DNA of 13,908 bases. Origin: Angelakisella sp. (lineage in GTDB: Bacteria; Bacillota; Clostridia; Oscillospirales; Ruminococcaceae). The stretch's first letter is position 1. Each line of letters opens with the position of its first letter. Made by a program: the position numbers and the translations under genes. Of the stretch, positions 6,176 to 12,798 are shown piece by piece. Location of the stretch: the NCBI GenBank assembly GCA_020024515.1, contig JAHHTR010000051.1, forward strand, positions 1 to 13,908, read 5' to 3'. The notes beneath the pieces were generated by a model, which was not told the origin of the DNA, searched no databases, and saw only the letters and a list, made by a program, of their open reading frames with translations.

Positions 6176-7801
6176 TTGAAGTACACATTTCAAAACAGCA
6201 GAGACAGCCCCAACATTGAACTGCGCCCATATCAAGAAGAAGCATTGGAAACCATGTGCAATTACGAAGGACATTCCGCGTTGCTGGTAATTGCTACCGG
6301 TTTGGGCAAAACCATTATATTCGATGAATTTATTCGGAAAAGAGTATTGGAGGACGATCACAACTGCTTGATTCTGTCTCATCGAGAGGAACTGGTTACA
6401 CAGCCGCTCAAATATCTTTCGGATATTCCGTGCGGTATCGAACTTGGAAAGAAGCACTCTGATTTTGGTTACAACAAAGTTATTAGTGCATCTGTTCAAA
6501 GTTTGGAAGGACGCTTGAATCGGTATAACCCCCGTGAGGTAGACACAATCATTGTGGACGAGGCACATCACGCAGTTGCACCGACCTACCGCAAAATTTT
6601 AAGTCATTTCGATACGGCACAAGTTTTCGGCTTTACCGCAACCGCTCAGCGCGGCGATAAAATCGGCTTGGGAAATGTATTTGAAGATTTGGTGTTTGAA
6701 CGGAATTTGCTGTGGGGCATTGAAAACCATTATCTCTGCCCGATTGAATGTCAGCAGGTACGTTTAAAGTATTCCATGGAATCGGTTCGCATTACCGAAT
6801 ATGGAGAGCTGAACGCCTCAGACGTTGCGCGAATTATGTCCGGTACTGCAGCAGGCGTGGCCGAAGTTTTTCAGAAATATGCGCGGGGGCCTACGATCAT
6901 TTATGCTGCAAGTGTTCGGGAGGCCAAAGATATTACCGAGATCATCAATAAGAAAGCCGGAAAAACACTTGCTGCTACAATTTTGAACAGCACACCCGAT
7001 CGAGGGCGCTGGCTTTCTGCATTTGAAGATGGATTTATTCAAGTTTTGGTGAATTTTGGGGTTTTAACAGAGGGAACCGATTTGCCGTGTACAGAGACAA
7101 TCATTATGGCGCGTCCGATTGCGCGGACAAATGTTGGGCTTTATGCTCAATGCGTAGGCCGCGGATTGCGTATGTATCCGGGTAAAAAAAGCTGCCTTGT
7201 TATTGATATGGTTGGCATCAGCTCCGTTCCGATTTGTACCGCAGCAACACTTATCGGAAAAGACCTTCCAAAACTCAACCCCAATACCGAAAAGAAAAAG
7301 CCTGAGGGCATGGTTCCTGCAATGCAGCCGACCATTCTTTCCGGAGAACAAATTCCCAAAACTTGGATAGACCAAAGAACAGAAAGGAGAATAGATATTA
7401 TGGAAAACGGTATAGGAACGGATATGCACAATGTTGCTTGGATTCCCAATAAGAACGGTGGCTTTTTGCTGGCCATTCCGAATGTGGTTTATCGCATCTC
7501 GCGTCCGCTTTCGGATGGAACCGCATATCTTAGACGGAACAAAAAATGCGCTAAAAGCCCGATGCCTCTGCAGTTTCTTTTCGATTATGTTTATACTGAT
7601 CTGGAAAAGAAGCACAAAAATAATCGTCATATTTGGGATAAGGAACAGCGCAGCTATTGGGGAAAGGGAAAAGCATCTGAATCTCAGATCTCTTTGATTC
7701 ATCGGCTTTCTCCTGATTACGAGATTGACGCTTCCACCCTGACGAGCGGAGATGCATCGATCTTGATTCAGGAATTGCTTTACAGCAAGGAGGTTTCCTG
7801 A
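6176..7801 (+). CDS. SF2 DEAH-box helicase
   Basis: 541 residues with the full superfamily-2 set: Q-like ELRPYQEEAL (15-24), motif I IATGLGKT (39-46), motif II DEAHH (128-132), motif III FTATA (153-157), motif V GVLTEGTD (295-302) and motif VI QCVGRGLRMYPGK (325-337). It resembles the SSL2/type III restriction-like helicases. The C-terminal 200 residues are not assigned. Start is TTG with AAGGAGG six bases upstream; the gap to the FtsK-like stop is 15 bases. Presence between a coupling-type ATPase and a transposase in one operon suggests a role in DNA processing of the element. No nuclease or methylase partner is seen, so a restriction function is unlikely. Confidence 0.93.
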   Translation: MKYTFQNSRDSPNIELRPYQEEALETMCNYEGHSALLVIATGLGKTIIFDEFIRKRVLEDDHNCLILSHREELVTQPLKYLSDIPCGIELGKKHSDFGYNKVISASVQSLEGRLNRYNPREVDTIIVDEAHHAVAPTYRKILSHFDTAQVFGFTATAQRGDKIGLGNVFEDLVFERNLLWGIENHYLCPIECQQVRLKYSMESVRITEYGELNASDVARIMSGTAAGVAEVFQKYARGPTIIYAASVREAKDITEIINKKAGKTLAATILNSTPDRGRWLSAFEDGFIQVLVNFGVLTEGTDLPCTETIIMARPIARTNVGLYAQCVGRGLRMYPGKKSCLVIDMVGISSVPICTAATLIGKDLPKLNPNTEKKKPEGMVPAMQPTILSGEQIPKTWIDQRTERRIDIMENGIGTDMHNVAWIPNKNGGFLLAIPNVVYRISRPLSDGTAYLRRNKKCAKSPMPLQFLFDYVYTDLEKKHKNNRHIWDKEQRSYWGKGKASESQISLIHRLSPDYEIDASTLTSGDASILIQELLYSKEVS

Positions 7802-7802
7802 T

Positions 7803-8564
7803 ATGTCCCGCCAGCCTCGCGCAATTTCCGCAAGCGGTGTTTATCATGTAATCTGGCGTGGCATCAATCGGCAGCAGATTTTTTTTGACGATGCGGACTG
7901 TGTGAAATTTTTAAATCTTCTGGATTCCGTGCAGAACGAGGCATTTCAAATTCTCGCATTTTGTTTGATGGGAAATCATGTTCATCTCCTGATTAAAACA
8001 GTCCCCTCTGATATCACAGAAATGAAAACCGCCGTAAAACGGCTTGGCATCCGTTATGTCGCTTACTTCAACGGTCGGTTTCAGCGTGTGGGGCCGCTTT
8101 TTCAAGATCGGTACAAAAGCCAGCCTGTTGAAAGCGGCCGCTACTTCTGCCGAGTGCTCCGGTATATTCACCAGAACCCGGTAGCTGCCGGAATGTGCAA
8201 AAATCCGGAAGATTATCCGTGGAGCAGCTATTGTGATTATTTCAAAAATCCCGGTCAGTTTTGTAAAGTACACATCAAGTATGCATTGCAGCTGCATCGT
8301 CTTGAATGGTACGAAAAATGGCATCGGGAAACAGAAGAAAGTCCCAAATCGCTGGAAGGAGAATCTTTTAAGCCGACCGATGAACAGGCGATTTGCGCAT
8401 TGAAGAAAATTTCCGGATTGGAAATCTCGCAGGTTGTACATCAAAATGAAGATTCCCGCCGCCGTATTTTCCGCAGGCTGTGCATGGAAGAAGGGGTGTC
8501 CGTGGCTCGCGCCGCACGGCTTACCGGCATCCCCCGTGGTGAGATCAGACGCTATTTAATGTAA
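7803..8564 (+). CDS. Y1 HUH transposase, RAYT-like
   Basis: 253 residues of the IS200/RAYT family: GVYHVIWRGINRQQIFF near the start, HUH motif GNHVHLLI (His59, His61), and catalytic Tyr121 in RYIHQNP. The C-terminal tail (about 195-253) looks like a helix-turn-helix related to the DnaA C-terminus, as seen in RAYTs. AAGGAGG lies within the end of the helicase gene and the ATG follows the helicase stop by one base, so it is translated as part of the replication operon rather than as a free insertion sequence; no IS200 end hairpins flank it. It may be a domesticated or hitchhiking single-strand nuclease. A strong terminator follows. Confidence 0.92.
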   Translation: MSRQPRAISASGVYHVIWRGINRQQIFFDDADCVKFLNLLDSVQNEAFQILAFCLMGNHVHLLIKTVPSDITEMKTAVKRLGIRYVAYFNGRFQRVGPLFQDRYKSQPVESGRYFCRVLRYIHQNPVAAGMCKNPEDYPWSSYCDYFKNPGQFCKVHIKYALQLHRLEWYEKWHRETEESPKSLEGESFKPTDEQAICALKKISGLEISQVVHQNEDSRRRIFRRLCMEEGVSVARAARLTGIPRGEIRRYLM

Positions 8565-8568
8565 AAAA

Positions 8569-8610
8569 GTGAGGATGGCTTTTGCTTTAGGCCGTCCTCA
8601 CTCTATTTTT
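8569..8610 (+). terminator. Terminator closing the replication operon
   Basis: GTGAGGATGGC (8569-8579) pairs with GCCGTCCTCAC (8591-8601), eleven pairs with one G-T, followed by CTATTTTT after one T. An A6 run precedes the stem, so it may also stop the convergent XRE transcript, whose stop codon lies inside it. Confidence 0.9.
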
Positions 8611-8857
8611 CATCTTCATTTTCAAGATTGTCGAAAAGCTCTGTATCAAAAAAATCACGCAAAGTAATACCAAAGACCTGACAAATTTTTTGAATCGTGC
8701 GGATAGAAGTGTTTTGAACTCTTGGGGGATTCCCGACCAATGTACCGTGAAGCACACTTTTTGCAACACCGCTTTCAATGGAGAGCTTGTTTAGAGCCAT
8801 TCCGCTTTCTGCCAGCAATTCCCGGATTCGTTCCGCTACTGCCTGCTGTGCGTTCAC
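8603..8857 (-). CDS. XRE-family HTH repressor
   Basis: About 84 residues from a GTG start at 8857, chosen because GAGGTG lies six bases upstream; an in-frame ATG at 8878 has no ribosome binding site. AVAERIRELLAESGMALNKL and SIESGVAKSVLHGTL form a Cro/CI-type helix-turn-helix, followed by TIQKICQVFGITLRDFF, the usual fourth and fifth helices. The acidic tail is short. It is transcribed away from the lipoprotein gene across a 240-base region with palindromic sites, which it probably binds to control itself and the lipoprotein; this is inference from layout. Confidence 0.9.
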   Translation of the reverse strand: MNAQQAVAERIRELLAESGMALNKLSIESGVAKSVLHGTLVGNPPRVQNTSIRTIQKICQVFGITLRDFFDTELFDNLENEDEK

Positions 8858-8915
8858 ATTCTTCACCTCGGGTTTCATTCGTTTATGGATAGTGTACCCG
8901 AAATGACTTTTTAAT

Positions 8916-8935
8916 GTGTTCTACACAGAGAACAC
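8916..8935. promoter_or_regulatory. Palindromic candidate operator
   Basis: GTGTTCT (8916-8922), six-base spacer, AGAACAC (8929-8935): a perfect 7-bp dyad immediately upstream of the -35 of the predicted rightward promoter and close to the XRE start, a natural position for a divergent repressor. Confidence 0.65.
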
Positions 8936-8964
8936 TTGTTTTTGCAAAGAATCAATAGTATAAT
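8936..8964 (+). promoter_or_regulatory. Predicted promoter for the lipoprotein gene
   Basis: TTGTTT (8936-8941), 17-base spacer, TATAAT (8959-8964). It points toward the lipoprotein gene and gives a leader of about 130 bases. The -35 abuts the palindrome on its left. Confidence 0.6.
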
Positions 8965-8973
8965 TTTCCATAG

Positions 8974-9010
8974 CAGTGTTTATAATCATGTGCTTTCACA
9001 AACAACACTG
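8974..9010. promoter_or_regulatory. Second, widely spaced dyad with related half-sites
   Basis: CAGTGTT (8974-8980) and AACACTG (9004-9010) are perfect inverted half-sites 23 bases apart, sharing the GTGTT/AACAC core with the dyad at 8916-8935. They lie just downstream of the predicted transcription start, fitting repression by looping or by two dimers. Confidence 0.45.
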
Positions 9011-9054
9011 GTTTTGATGTACACATGACAAATAAACTCACAAAAAATCAAAAA

Positions 9055-9079
9055 GCGCCGGGTATCAATTAACCGGCGC
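9055..9079 (+). promoter_or_regulatory. GC-rich leader hairpin before the lipoprotein gene
   Basis: GCGCCGG (9055-9061) pairs with CCGGCGC (9073-9079) around eleven bases. It lies 21 bases before the ATG in the mRNA leader. No T tract follows, so it is more likely a stabilising or translational element than a terminator. Confidence 0.5.
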
Positions 9080-9100
9080 GGGAACCCCCAAAGAGAAAGG

Positions 9101-9955
9101 ATGCTACAAAAAATGAAAAAGAAACAAATTTTCATCATTGCAGCGATTGCGGCGGCGCTGACCTTGATGCTGGTAGCCTGCGGACCGAAACAAACCAACG
9201 AAAAGACGGACGAATCCGTAAGTACGGCGGCTTTCGAACCGGTCACCGAAATCCAGTCTGATGACATCACCATGGTCGTAGGGGATAAGGAAGTTCCCAT
9301 CGTTTACAACCTGCTCCCCGAAACTGCAAAGGCTGATGAAATCCAGTTCATCGTTGACGAAGTTGATGAAGGTACTGAGCCTATCGTAAAGGTCGTTGAC
9401 GGCAAGTTGGAAGCCCTCGCAGCAGGTGAGACCAACATCACCATTAAGACTGGCGATGTGACCAAGGTTATCAAGGTCGTGGTTGAAGAAGCAGAATCTC
9501 CTACTCCCGAAAAGACCCCTGAAAAAGCTCCCGACAAGGCTCCCGAAAAGGATAATACCCCTTCCAAGGACACTTCTCCTACCAAGAAGCCTTCTGAGAA
9601 AAACGACAAACCGACCAGCGGTACTGCCTCTGGCAACGGTAACAACGGTGGAAACAATAAGCCTGCAGAAAAGCCTGCAGAAAAACCTGTAAACCCTGCT
9701 CCTGAGAAGCCTGCTCCCGCACCTGCTCAGCCTGAAAAGCCCGCACCTACTACTCCTCCGGCTCCTCCTGCGCCCGCTCCCGAGAAGCCTGTAACTCCTC
9801 CCGCTCCTGCACCCGCTCCTGCTCCTGCTCCTGCACCGGATGAGGGTTGGCACGCTGAAATCGGCAAGCCTTCCGGCAATGATGGAGATATCATCACTGA
9901 CCCGAACGAAACAGGCAGTATGGATGACCAGATTTTTGGTGAACGCGGAGAATAA
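9101..9955 (+). CDS. Secreted lipoprotein with Ig-like domain and Pro-rich tail
   Basis: 284 residues. A lysine-rich start (MLQKMKKKQ) and hydrophobic helix end in the lipobox LVAC with Cys27, so the mature protein should be lipid-anchored on the outer face of the membrane. Residues about 53-128 (DITMVVGDKEV ... AAGETNITIKTGDVTKVIKVVV) look like a bacterial Ig-like (Big_2) domain. Residues 132-247 are a Pro/Ala/Lys/Glu-rich low-complexity stalk with EKP, PAP and PEKA units and a Gly/Asn hinge (175-186). A short acidic tail follows; there is no LPXTG or second anchor. Base composition is visibly richer in C-ending codons than neighbouring cargo genes, hinting at a separate origin. The ATG at 9113 is an alternative start. 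Role unknown, perhaps surface interaction. Confidence 0.9.
   Translation: MLQKMKKKQIFIIAAIAAALTLMLVACGPKQTNEKTDESVSTAAFEPVTEIQSDDITMVVGDKEVPIVYNLLPETAKADEIQFIVDEVDEGTEPIVKVVDGKLEALAAGETNITIKTGDVTKVIKVVVEEAESPTPEKTPEKAPDKAPEKDNTPSKDTSPTKKPSEKNDKPTSGTASGNGNNGGNNKPAEKPAEKPVNPAPEKPAPAPAQPEKPAPTTPPAPPAPAPEKPVTPPAPAPAPAPAPAPDEGWHAEIGKPSGNDGDIITDPNETGSMDDQIFGERGE
9658..9838 (+). repeat. Low-complexity Pro/Ala coding repeats
   Basis: Degenerate repeats of GCTCCTG, CCTGCAGAAAAG and similar units encode PAEKP and PAPAP runs in the lipoprotein stalk. Copy number is likely to vary by slippage between strains. Confidence 0.7.
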
Positions 9956-9965
9956 AAAAAACTTT

Positions 9966-9996
9966 CCCACGCTGAAAAACAGCGTGGGATTTTTTT
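9966..9996 (+). terminator. Lipoprotein terminator
   Basis: CCCACGCTG (9966-9974) pairs perfectly with CAGCGTGGG (9980-9988) around AAAAA, followed by A and seven T residues. It ends 11 bases after the lipoprotein stop at its first arm, a canonical intrinsic terminator. Confidence 0.93.
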
Positions 9997-10040
9997 GTTT
10001 TGCTACTGGAAAACTATGGACAACAAAAGGGTATTTAATA

Positions 10041-10053
10041 GGGACGGTTCTTT
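10041..10053 (+). other. GGGACGGTTCTTT motif, REP/RAYT-end-like
   Basis: GGGACGGTTCTTT lies in the non-coding stretch 9997-10126. The GGGACGGTTC word is familiar from ends of RAYT/IS200-like repeats in Firmicutes. The complementary GAACCGTCCC was not found nearby, so this is a solitary half. The element also encodes a RAYT-like transposase. Apart from this and T-rich runs I see nothing else in the stretch. Confidence 0.4.
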
Positions 10054-10126
10054 AATCTTTTTTCTTTTATCCCAAGGCTGTTTTTTGATTTTAATCCATC
10101 AACCAAATTTTTTCTTAAAATAAAAA

Positions 10127-10160
10127 GCTCCCAAATGCATTTGCATCTGGGAGCCTTTTA
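10127..10160. terminator. Bidirectional terminator after ASCH gene
   Basis: GCTCCCA (10127-10133) pairs with TGGGAGC (10148-10154), and ATGC (10135-10138) with GCAT (10143-10146), one mismatch between them. CTTTTA follows on the plus strand, and TTTTTATTTTAAG follows on the minus strand, where it would end ASCH transcripts about 130 bases after the stop codon. The bases 10161-10280 hold nothing else I can name. Confidence 0.8.
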
Positions 10161-10280
10161 TACCCTTTTTATCGGATGTCCACAGCTCAAACAAGTAGTT
10201 TTACAACCTTATACAGGCATCTCACTGATTGCTAGGATAGCAAAAACACACAGAATACGATTCTTTTAACAAAAAATCTC

Positions 10281-10688
10281 TTATTTCTGATAATTGCAGA
10301 TTATAGAATACTGTTGTTCTGTAATATACATGTACGACTGTGGCGGTGCCTTTATTCCGATGTCTTTGAGTGGAACACTATTTTTGAAAACTTGTACATT
10401 TTCAAGAATATAAGCGTTGGCTATATTCCGATTAAAAAAATATTTTTTATAGGAAGCATAATCAATCCCACCAAAATCAGAGGTTTGAGCCCATAACATA
10501 TCTGGTGGTAAGGACAACACCCCTTTGATCGATGCTTCTCCCACAATAGCTTTTATGGGACTTGTTGCGTAGAGGAGTATCGTATTTATGGGACGTGTGC
10601 ATAATCGAGTTCTATATTCACATCTTTTGCTTCCACTTAAAATTTTTTGAATATAGGATGGTTGTATCGATATCAGTAATTTTTCCAT
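10281..10688 (-). CDS. ASCH/PUA-like domain protein
   Basis: About 136 residues from ATG 10688, chosen because AAAGGTG lies seven bases upstream; the frame is open to 10754 but that part crosses a terminator. MEKLLISIQPSYIQKILSGSKRCEYR carries the ASCH signature GxKxxExR (Gly19, Lys21, Glu24, Arg26). The rest resembles the PUA-like proteins of COG4933. ASCH proteins bind RNA or modified nucleosides, and E. coli YqfB of this fold deacetylates N4-acetylcytidine. It lies downstream of a GNAT acetyltransferase gene on the same strand, separated by an intrinsic terminator. A role in reading or reversing an RNA or nucleoside acetylation is inference from this pairing. Confidence 0.82.
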   Translation of the reverse strand: MEKLLISIQPSYIQKILSGSKRCEYRTRLCTRPINTILLYATSPIKAIVGEASIKGVLSLPPDMLWAQTSDFGGIDYASYKKYFFNRNIANAYILENVQVFKNSVPLKDIGIKAPPQSYMYITEQQYSIICNYQK

Positions 10689-10727
10689 CTTGCTACACCT
10701 TTCCAGATATGTGTGTTCGTTAGAATC

Positions 10728-10773
10728 AAAAAAACGGATGCCATTTCCTCTCATGAGGTTTTATAGCATCCGT
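10728..10773 (-). terminator. Intrinsic terminator between GNAT and ASCH genes
   Basis: On the minus strand ACGGATGC pairs perfectly with GCATCCGT (arms at 10766-10773 and 10734-10741). A second stem CCTC/GAGG (10755-10758 with 10747-10750) lies inside, and seven T residues follow. It sits about 40 bases before the ASCH start codon with no obvious promoter after it, so ASCH expression may depend on readthrough. Confidence 0.85.
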
Positions 10774-10798
10774 CCAAGAACTGTATACTTCTTATGTT

Positions 10799-11434
10799 TT
10801 AGATTGCGAAGCATTCGCAAAAATGTTGCAAATACATATTAAATAGTTCATCGGGAGTATAGTGTCCTCGTTGAACGTGATATGCAATGAAAGCCCTCAT
10901 ATCCGTTACTAATAACTGAGGCAGACTAATAGCTGCATCTGGAAGGACTCCATTGTAAGCAATTTCCGTACTAAACAAAGAATAGTATCCTTTATACATA
11001 GATTCCTGTTTAAATCCAAAGTACCTAAACAATTTCTCAAATTGATACGCTTTAGAACTGTGCACCGTAATTAAAGGAGTATCTGTTTCCAGCCAGTCCA
11101 TACTTTTAATAATTAAGTTTTTTCCAATACCATTCTTTTGAAATTCTTTTGCAACACGCAATGTACAGATTTTTTTTTCATCTTTGCTATTTTTAAGAAT
11201 GGAAACACCCGCGATGCGATTGTGAAATAGACAAATAATGATTTCACGATCACGGTTCAGCGTGGAATCATCAGAAAACAGCTGGTTATACCACTTACGA
11301 AAGCCTGCATACTCAAAAGTTAATCTCCAAAGAAAATTAAAAATTGCTTCCCGATAAAAAATTTGTTCAGGCTTCAAAAGATTAGAGAAGGACACATATT
11401 GGACATCTGAACAATCAATATTGTTTATCAACAT
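10799..11434 (-). CDS. GNAT-family N-acetyltransferase
   Basis: 211 residues. The acetyl-CoA-binding signature is LRVAKEFQKNGIGKNLIIKS (about 92-111), with the Q/R-x-x-G-x-G/A pattern given by QKNGIG, preceded by strands IIICLFHNRIAGVSIL and followed by ITVHSS and LFRYFGFKQ, the typical GNAT core. About 50 C-terminal residues beyond the core (IAYNGVLPDAAIS to the end) are not assigned. GGAGG lies eight bases before the ATG, and a good promoter lies just upstream. Substrate is unknown: amino-acyl-tRNA, protein N-terminus, nucleoside or small molecule are all possible. The neighbouring ASCH protein makes RNA or nucleoside substrates attractive but not shown. Confidence 0.88.
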   Translation of the reverse strand: MLINNIDCSDVQYVSFSNLLKPEQIFYREAIFNFLWRLTFEYAGFRKWYNQLFSDDSTLNRDREIIICLFHNRIAGVSILKNSKDEKKICTLRVAKEFQKNGIGKNLIIKSMDWLETDTPLITVHSSKAYQFEKLFRYFGFKQESMYKGYYSLFSTEIAYNGVLPDAAISLPQLLVTDMRAFIAYHVQRGHYTPDELFNMYLQHFCECFAI

Positions 11435-11461
11435 CGCTCAGCCCTCCTTTGTAATTAAATT

Positions 11462-11490
11462 ATTATATCATAAATTTAGCTCTTTTGCAA
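11462..11490 (-). promoter_or_regulatory. Predicted promoter for GNAT gene
   Basis: On the minus strand TTGCAA (11490-11485), 17-base spacer, TATAAT (11467-11462), with TGA just before the -10 (extended -10). It gives a short leader to the GGAGG and ATG at 11434. Confidence 0.8.
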
Positions 11491-11512
11491 GTCAACGCTT
11501 GATTGCCAACGA

Positions 11513-12625
11513 CTAAAGACTTGCAAAGAACGCTGATGCACATTCAAAAAAAGTCGCTATGGCTTTAAATAGTGAAGACATCAATGATTTTATCAACGTT
11601 ATACCAAAGTTTTGATCATATATAATATTAGCAACAATAGATAATACTATAACAACAAGACAGTAACTGCCTAAAATCTTCCAGTTAGTTTTGGAATAGG
11701 TTACCTTTACCAATTGGCTATAGCTTGTAAAAGGATCTATTTGCTTGTCTGCGTTATTATTACTACCTTTCTTAGTCCATTGATATGCAAGCATGTGTGA
11801 AATTGGACTATCCAGTTTCAAATATTTATTCCACTCTTCTTCAAGATTGCGACATTCTGCATTTTTACCAATACAAATGACTTCATTTGCGGCTGGTTCC
11901 ATAATGAAAAAATCGACACGTTCAAACTTAGCGAAATCGCTCTCCGCTGGAAGTTCCGGTTTCATTTTCATATCGATATTTCTTATTTCATTGACTTTAA
12001 AGTCGATAATTTCAGTTTGGGCAAAAGCACTCTCAAATCCGTAGCGCTTTTGTTCAACCGGCGATAATAGCACAGTCTCCAAAACCGGGCTTTTCAGTCT
12101 GAATCGAAAATAAAGATTTTTTTTAGCTCCTGCTCCTCCAGCATCTTCTCCAGAAGATTTTAAAAGCTCCATCTGTGTCTTAACATTGATATCAATTAAT
12201 GTGAACTCTTCCGAGTCTTCGATTTTTTCATGAGCTTTTACGTTTTCAAAAGAAATTGGACAAAGAACCGCCTGCTCATAACCGCCAGAAGTCTCAATCT
12301 TCAAGGTGCATAATTTGTCTCTGTTTTTACCCTGTCCAGAACTTGAAGTTACTGTTGCATCACGATTAAAAATGAGATTATTAAGACTTATATTGTCAGA
12401 CATTAAAGGAATTAAATCCTCAAAATCGTTTCTTTTCACCGCGAACGGAACCGTGAAAATAATATTCTTAAGGGCTTCGGGGTTCATGACCCAAATACCA
12501 AAATCAATAAAGCATTTTTCGTTGCTTAATTCCCATAGATTCACATGCAGTTTTAACCGTGCATCATTCGTGTTGCTGTCTGTTGTGTTCTCTACTGGAG
12601 TGATATAAACACCAAAACTGTCCAT
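11513..12625 (-). CDS. Unknown protein with C-terminal membrane segments
   Basis: 370 residues from ATG 12625, chosen because AGAGG lies six bases upstream; the frame continues to 12715 without a ribosome binding site and crosses the predicted promoter. I do not recognise the family. The first 310 residues are soluble-looking, rich in beta-type alternation (VYITPVENT, KLHVNLWEL, FIDFGIWVMNP) with a Gly-rich patch EDAGGAGAKKN. The end holds a clear membrane helix (LGSYCLVVIVLSIVANIIY, about 318-337) and a second hydrophobic, partly amphipathic segment (about 345-370). No signal peptide is seen, so the body should be cytoplasmic, tail-anchored. Lone promoter, own cistron. A membrane-associated effector or defence role is possible but only by analogy with layout. 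Confidence 0.75.
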   Translation of the reverse strand: MDSFGVYITPVENTTDSNTNDARLKLHVNLWELSNEKCFIDFGIWVMNPEALKNIIFTVPFAVKRNDFEDLIPLMSDNISLNNLIFNRDATVTSSSGQGKNRDKLCTLKIETSGGYEQAVLCPISFENVKAHEKIEDSEEFTLIDINVKTQMELLKSSGEDAGGAGAKKNLYFRFRLKSPVLETVLLSPVEQKRYGFESAFAQTEIIDFKVNEIRNIDMKMKPELPAESDFAKFERVDFFIMEPAANEVICIGKNAECRNLEEEWNKYLKLDSPISHMLAYQWTKKGSNNNADKQIDPFTSYSQLVKVTYSKTNWKILGSYCLVVIVLSIVANIIYDQNFGITLIKSLMSSLFKAIATFFECASAFFASL

Positions 12626-12656
12626 TTTATTCCTCTTTCTGGATTTTCCTATTTTC

Positions 12657-12684
12657 ATTATATCATGCAAACTAAAAAAAACAA
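12657..12684 (-). promoter_or_regulatory. Predicted promoter of membrane-protein gene
   Basis: On the minus strand TTGTTT (12684-12679), 16-base spacer, TATAAT (12662-12657) with an extended -10 TGA. It resembles the GNAT promoter around ATGATATAAT and fixes the start of the downstream gene at 12625 rather than 12715. Confidence 0.75.
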
Positions 12685-12735
12685 TAATCGTGTGTTTGGT
12701 ATTCAATTTCATCACGCCAACAAACTTAAAATCTC

Positions 12736-12754
12736 AAATCTAAATCTTAGATTT
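12736..12754. promoter_or_regulatory. Perfect palindrome AAATCTAA-3-TTAGATTT
   Basis: AAATCTAA (12736-12743) and TTAGATTT (12747-12754) form an 8-bp dyad with three bases between. A related dyad beginning AAATCTAATC lies at 13477-13501 before the SprT gene, so both could bind one regulator. Confidence 0.5.
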
Positions 12755-12761
12755 CTGTTCC

Positions 12762-12798
12762 AAAAAGATCCCGGATGCAATGCATCCGGAATCTTTTT
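12762..12798. terminator. Bidirectional terminator after SprT gene
   Basis: CCGGATGC (12771-12778) pairs with GCATCCGG (12782-12789) around AAT; outside one mismatch, AAAAAGAT pairs with ATCTTTTT (12791-12798). The stop codon of the SprT gene lies at its edge, and the tail reads as a T run in either direction. Confidence 0.88.

Noticed and set aside
7064..7702. 212-codon open frame opposite the helicase gene
   Set aside because: Antisense shadow of a well-supported helicase; no recognisable domain.
6176..7801. Restriction or defence helicase subunit
   Set aside because: No methyltransferase, nuclease domain or specificity subunit lies beside it; it is inside the replication operon.
9658..9838. 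Possible CRISPR-like or tandem repeat array
   Set aside because: Units are short, degenerate, without spacers of regular length, and are in frame with a Pro/Ala-rich protein stalk.
9104..9970. Long open frame on the minus strand rich in Arg and Ser (288 codons)
   Set aside because: It mirrors the low-complexity, GC-rich lipoprotein gene; composition is that of an antisense shadow and no ribosome binding site precedes its start.
10689..10754. Extended N-terminus of the ASCH protein
   Set aside because: The extra codons run through an intrinsic terminator; the downstream ATG at 10688 has AAAGGTG at proper distance.
12626..12715. Extended N-terminus of the unknown membrane protein
   Set aside because: It covers a strong predicted promoter with extended -10; ATG 12625 has its own ribosome binding site.
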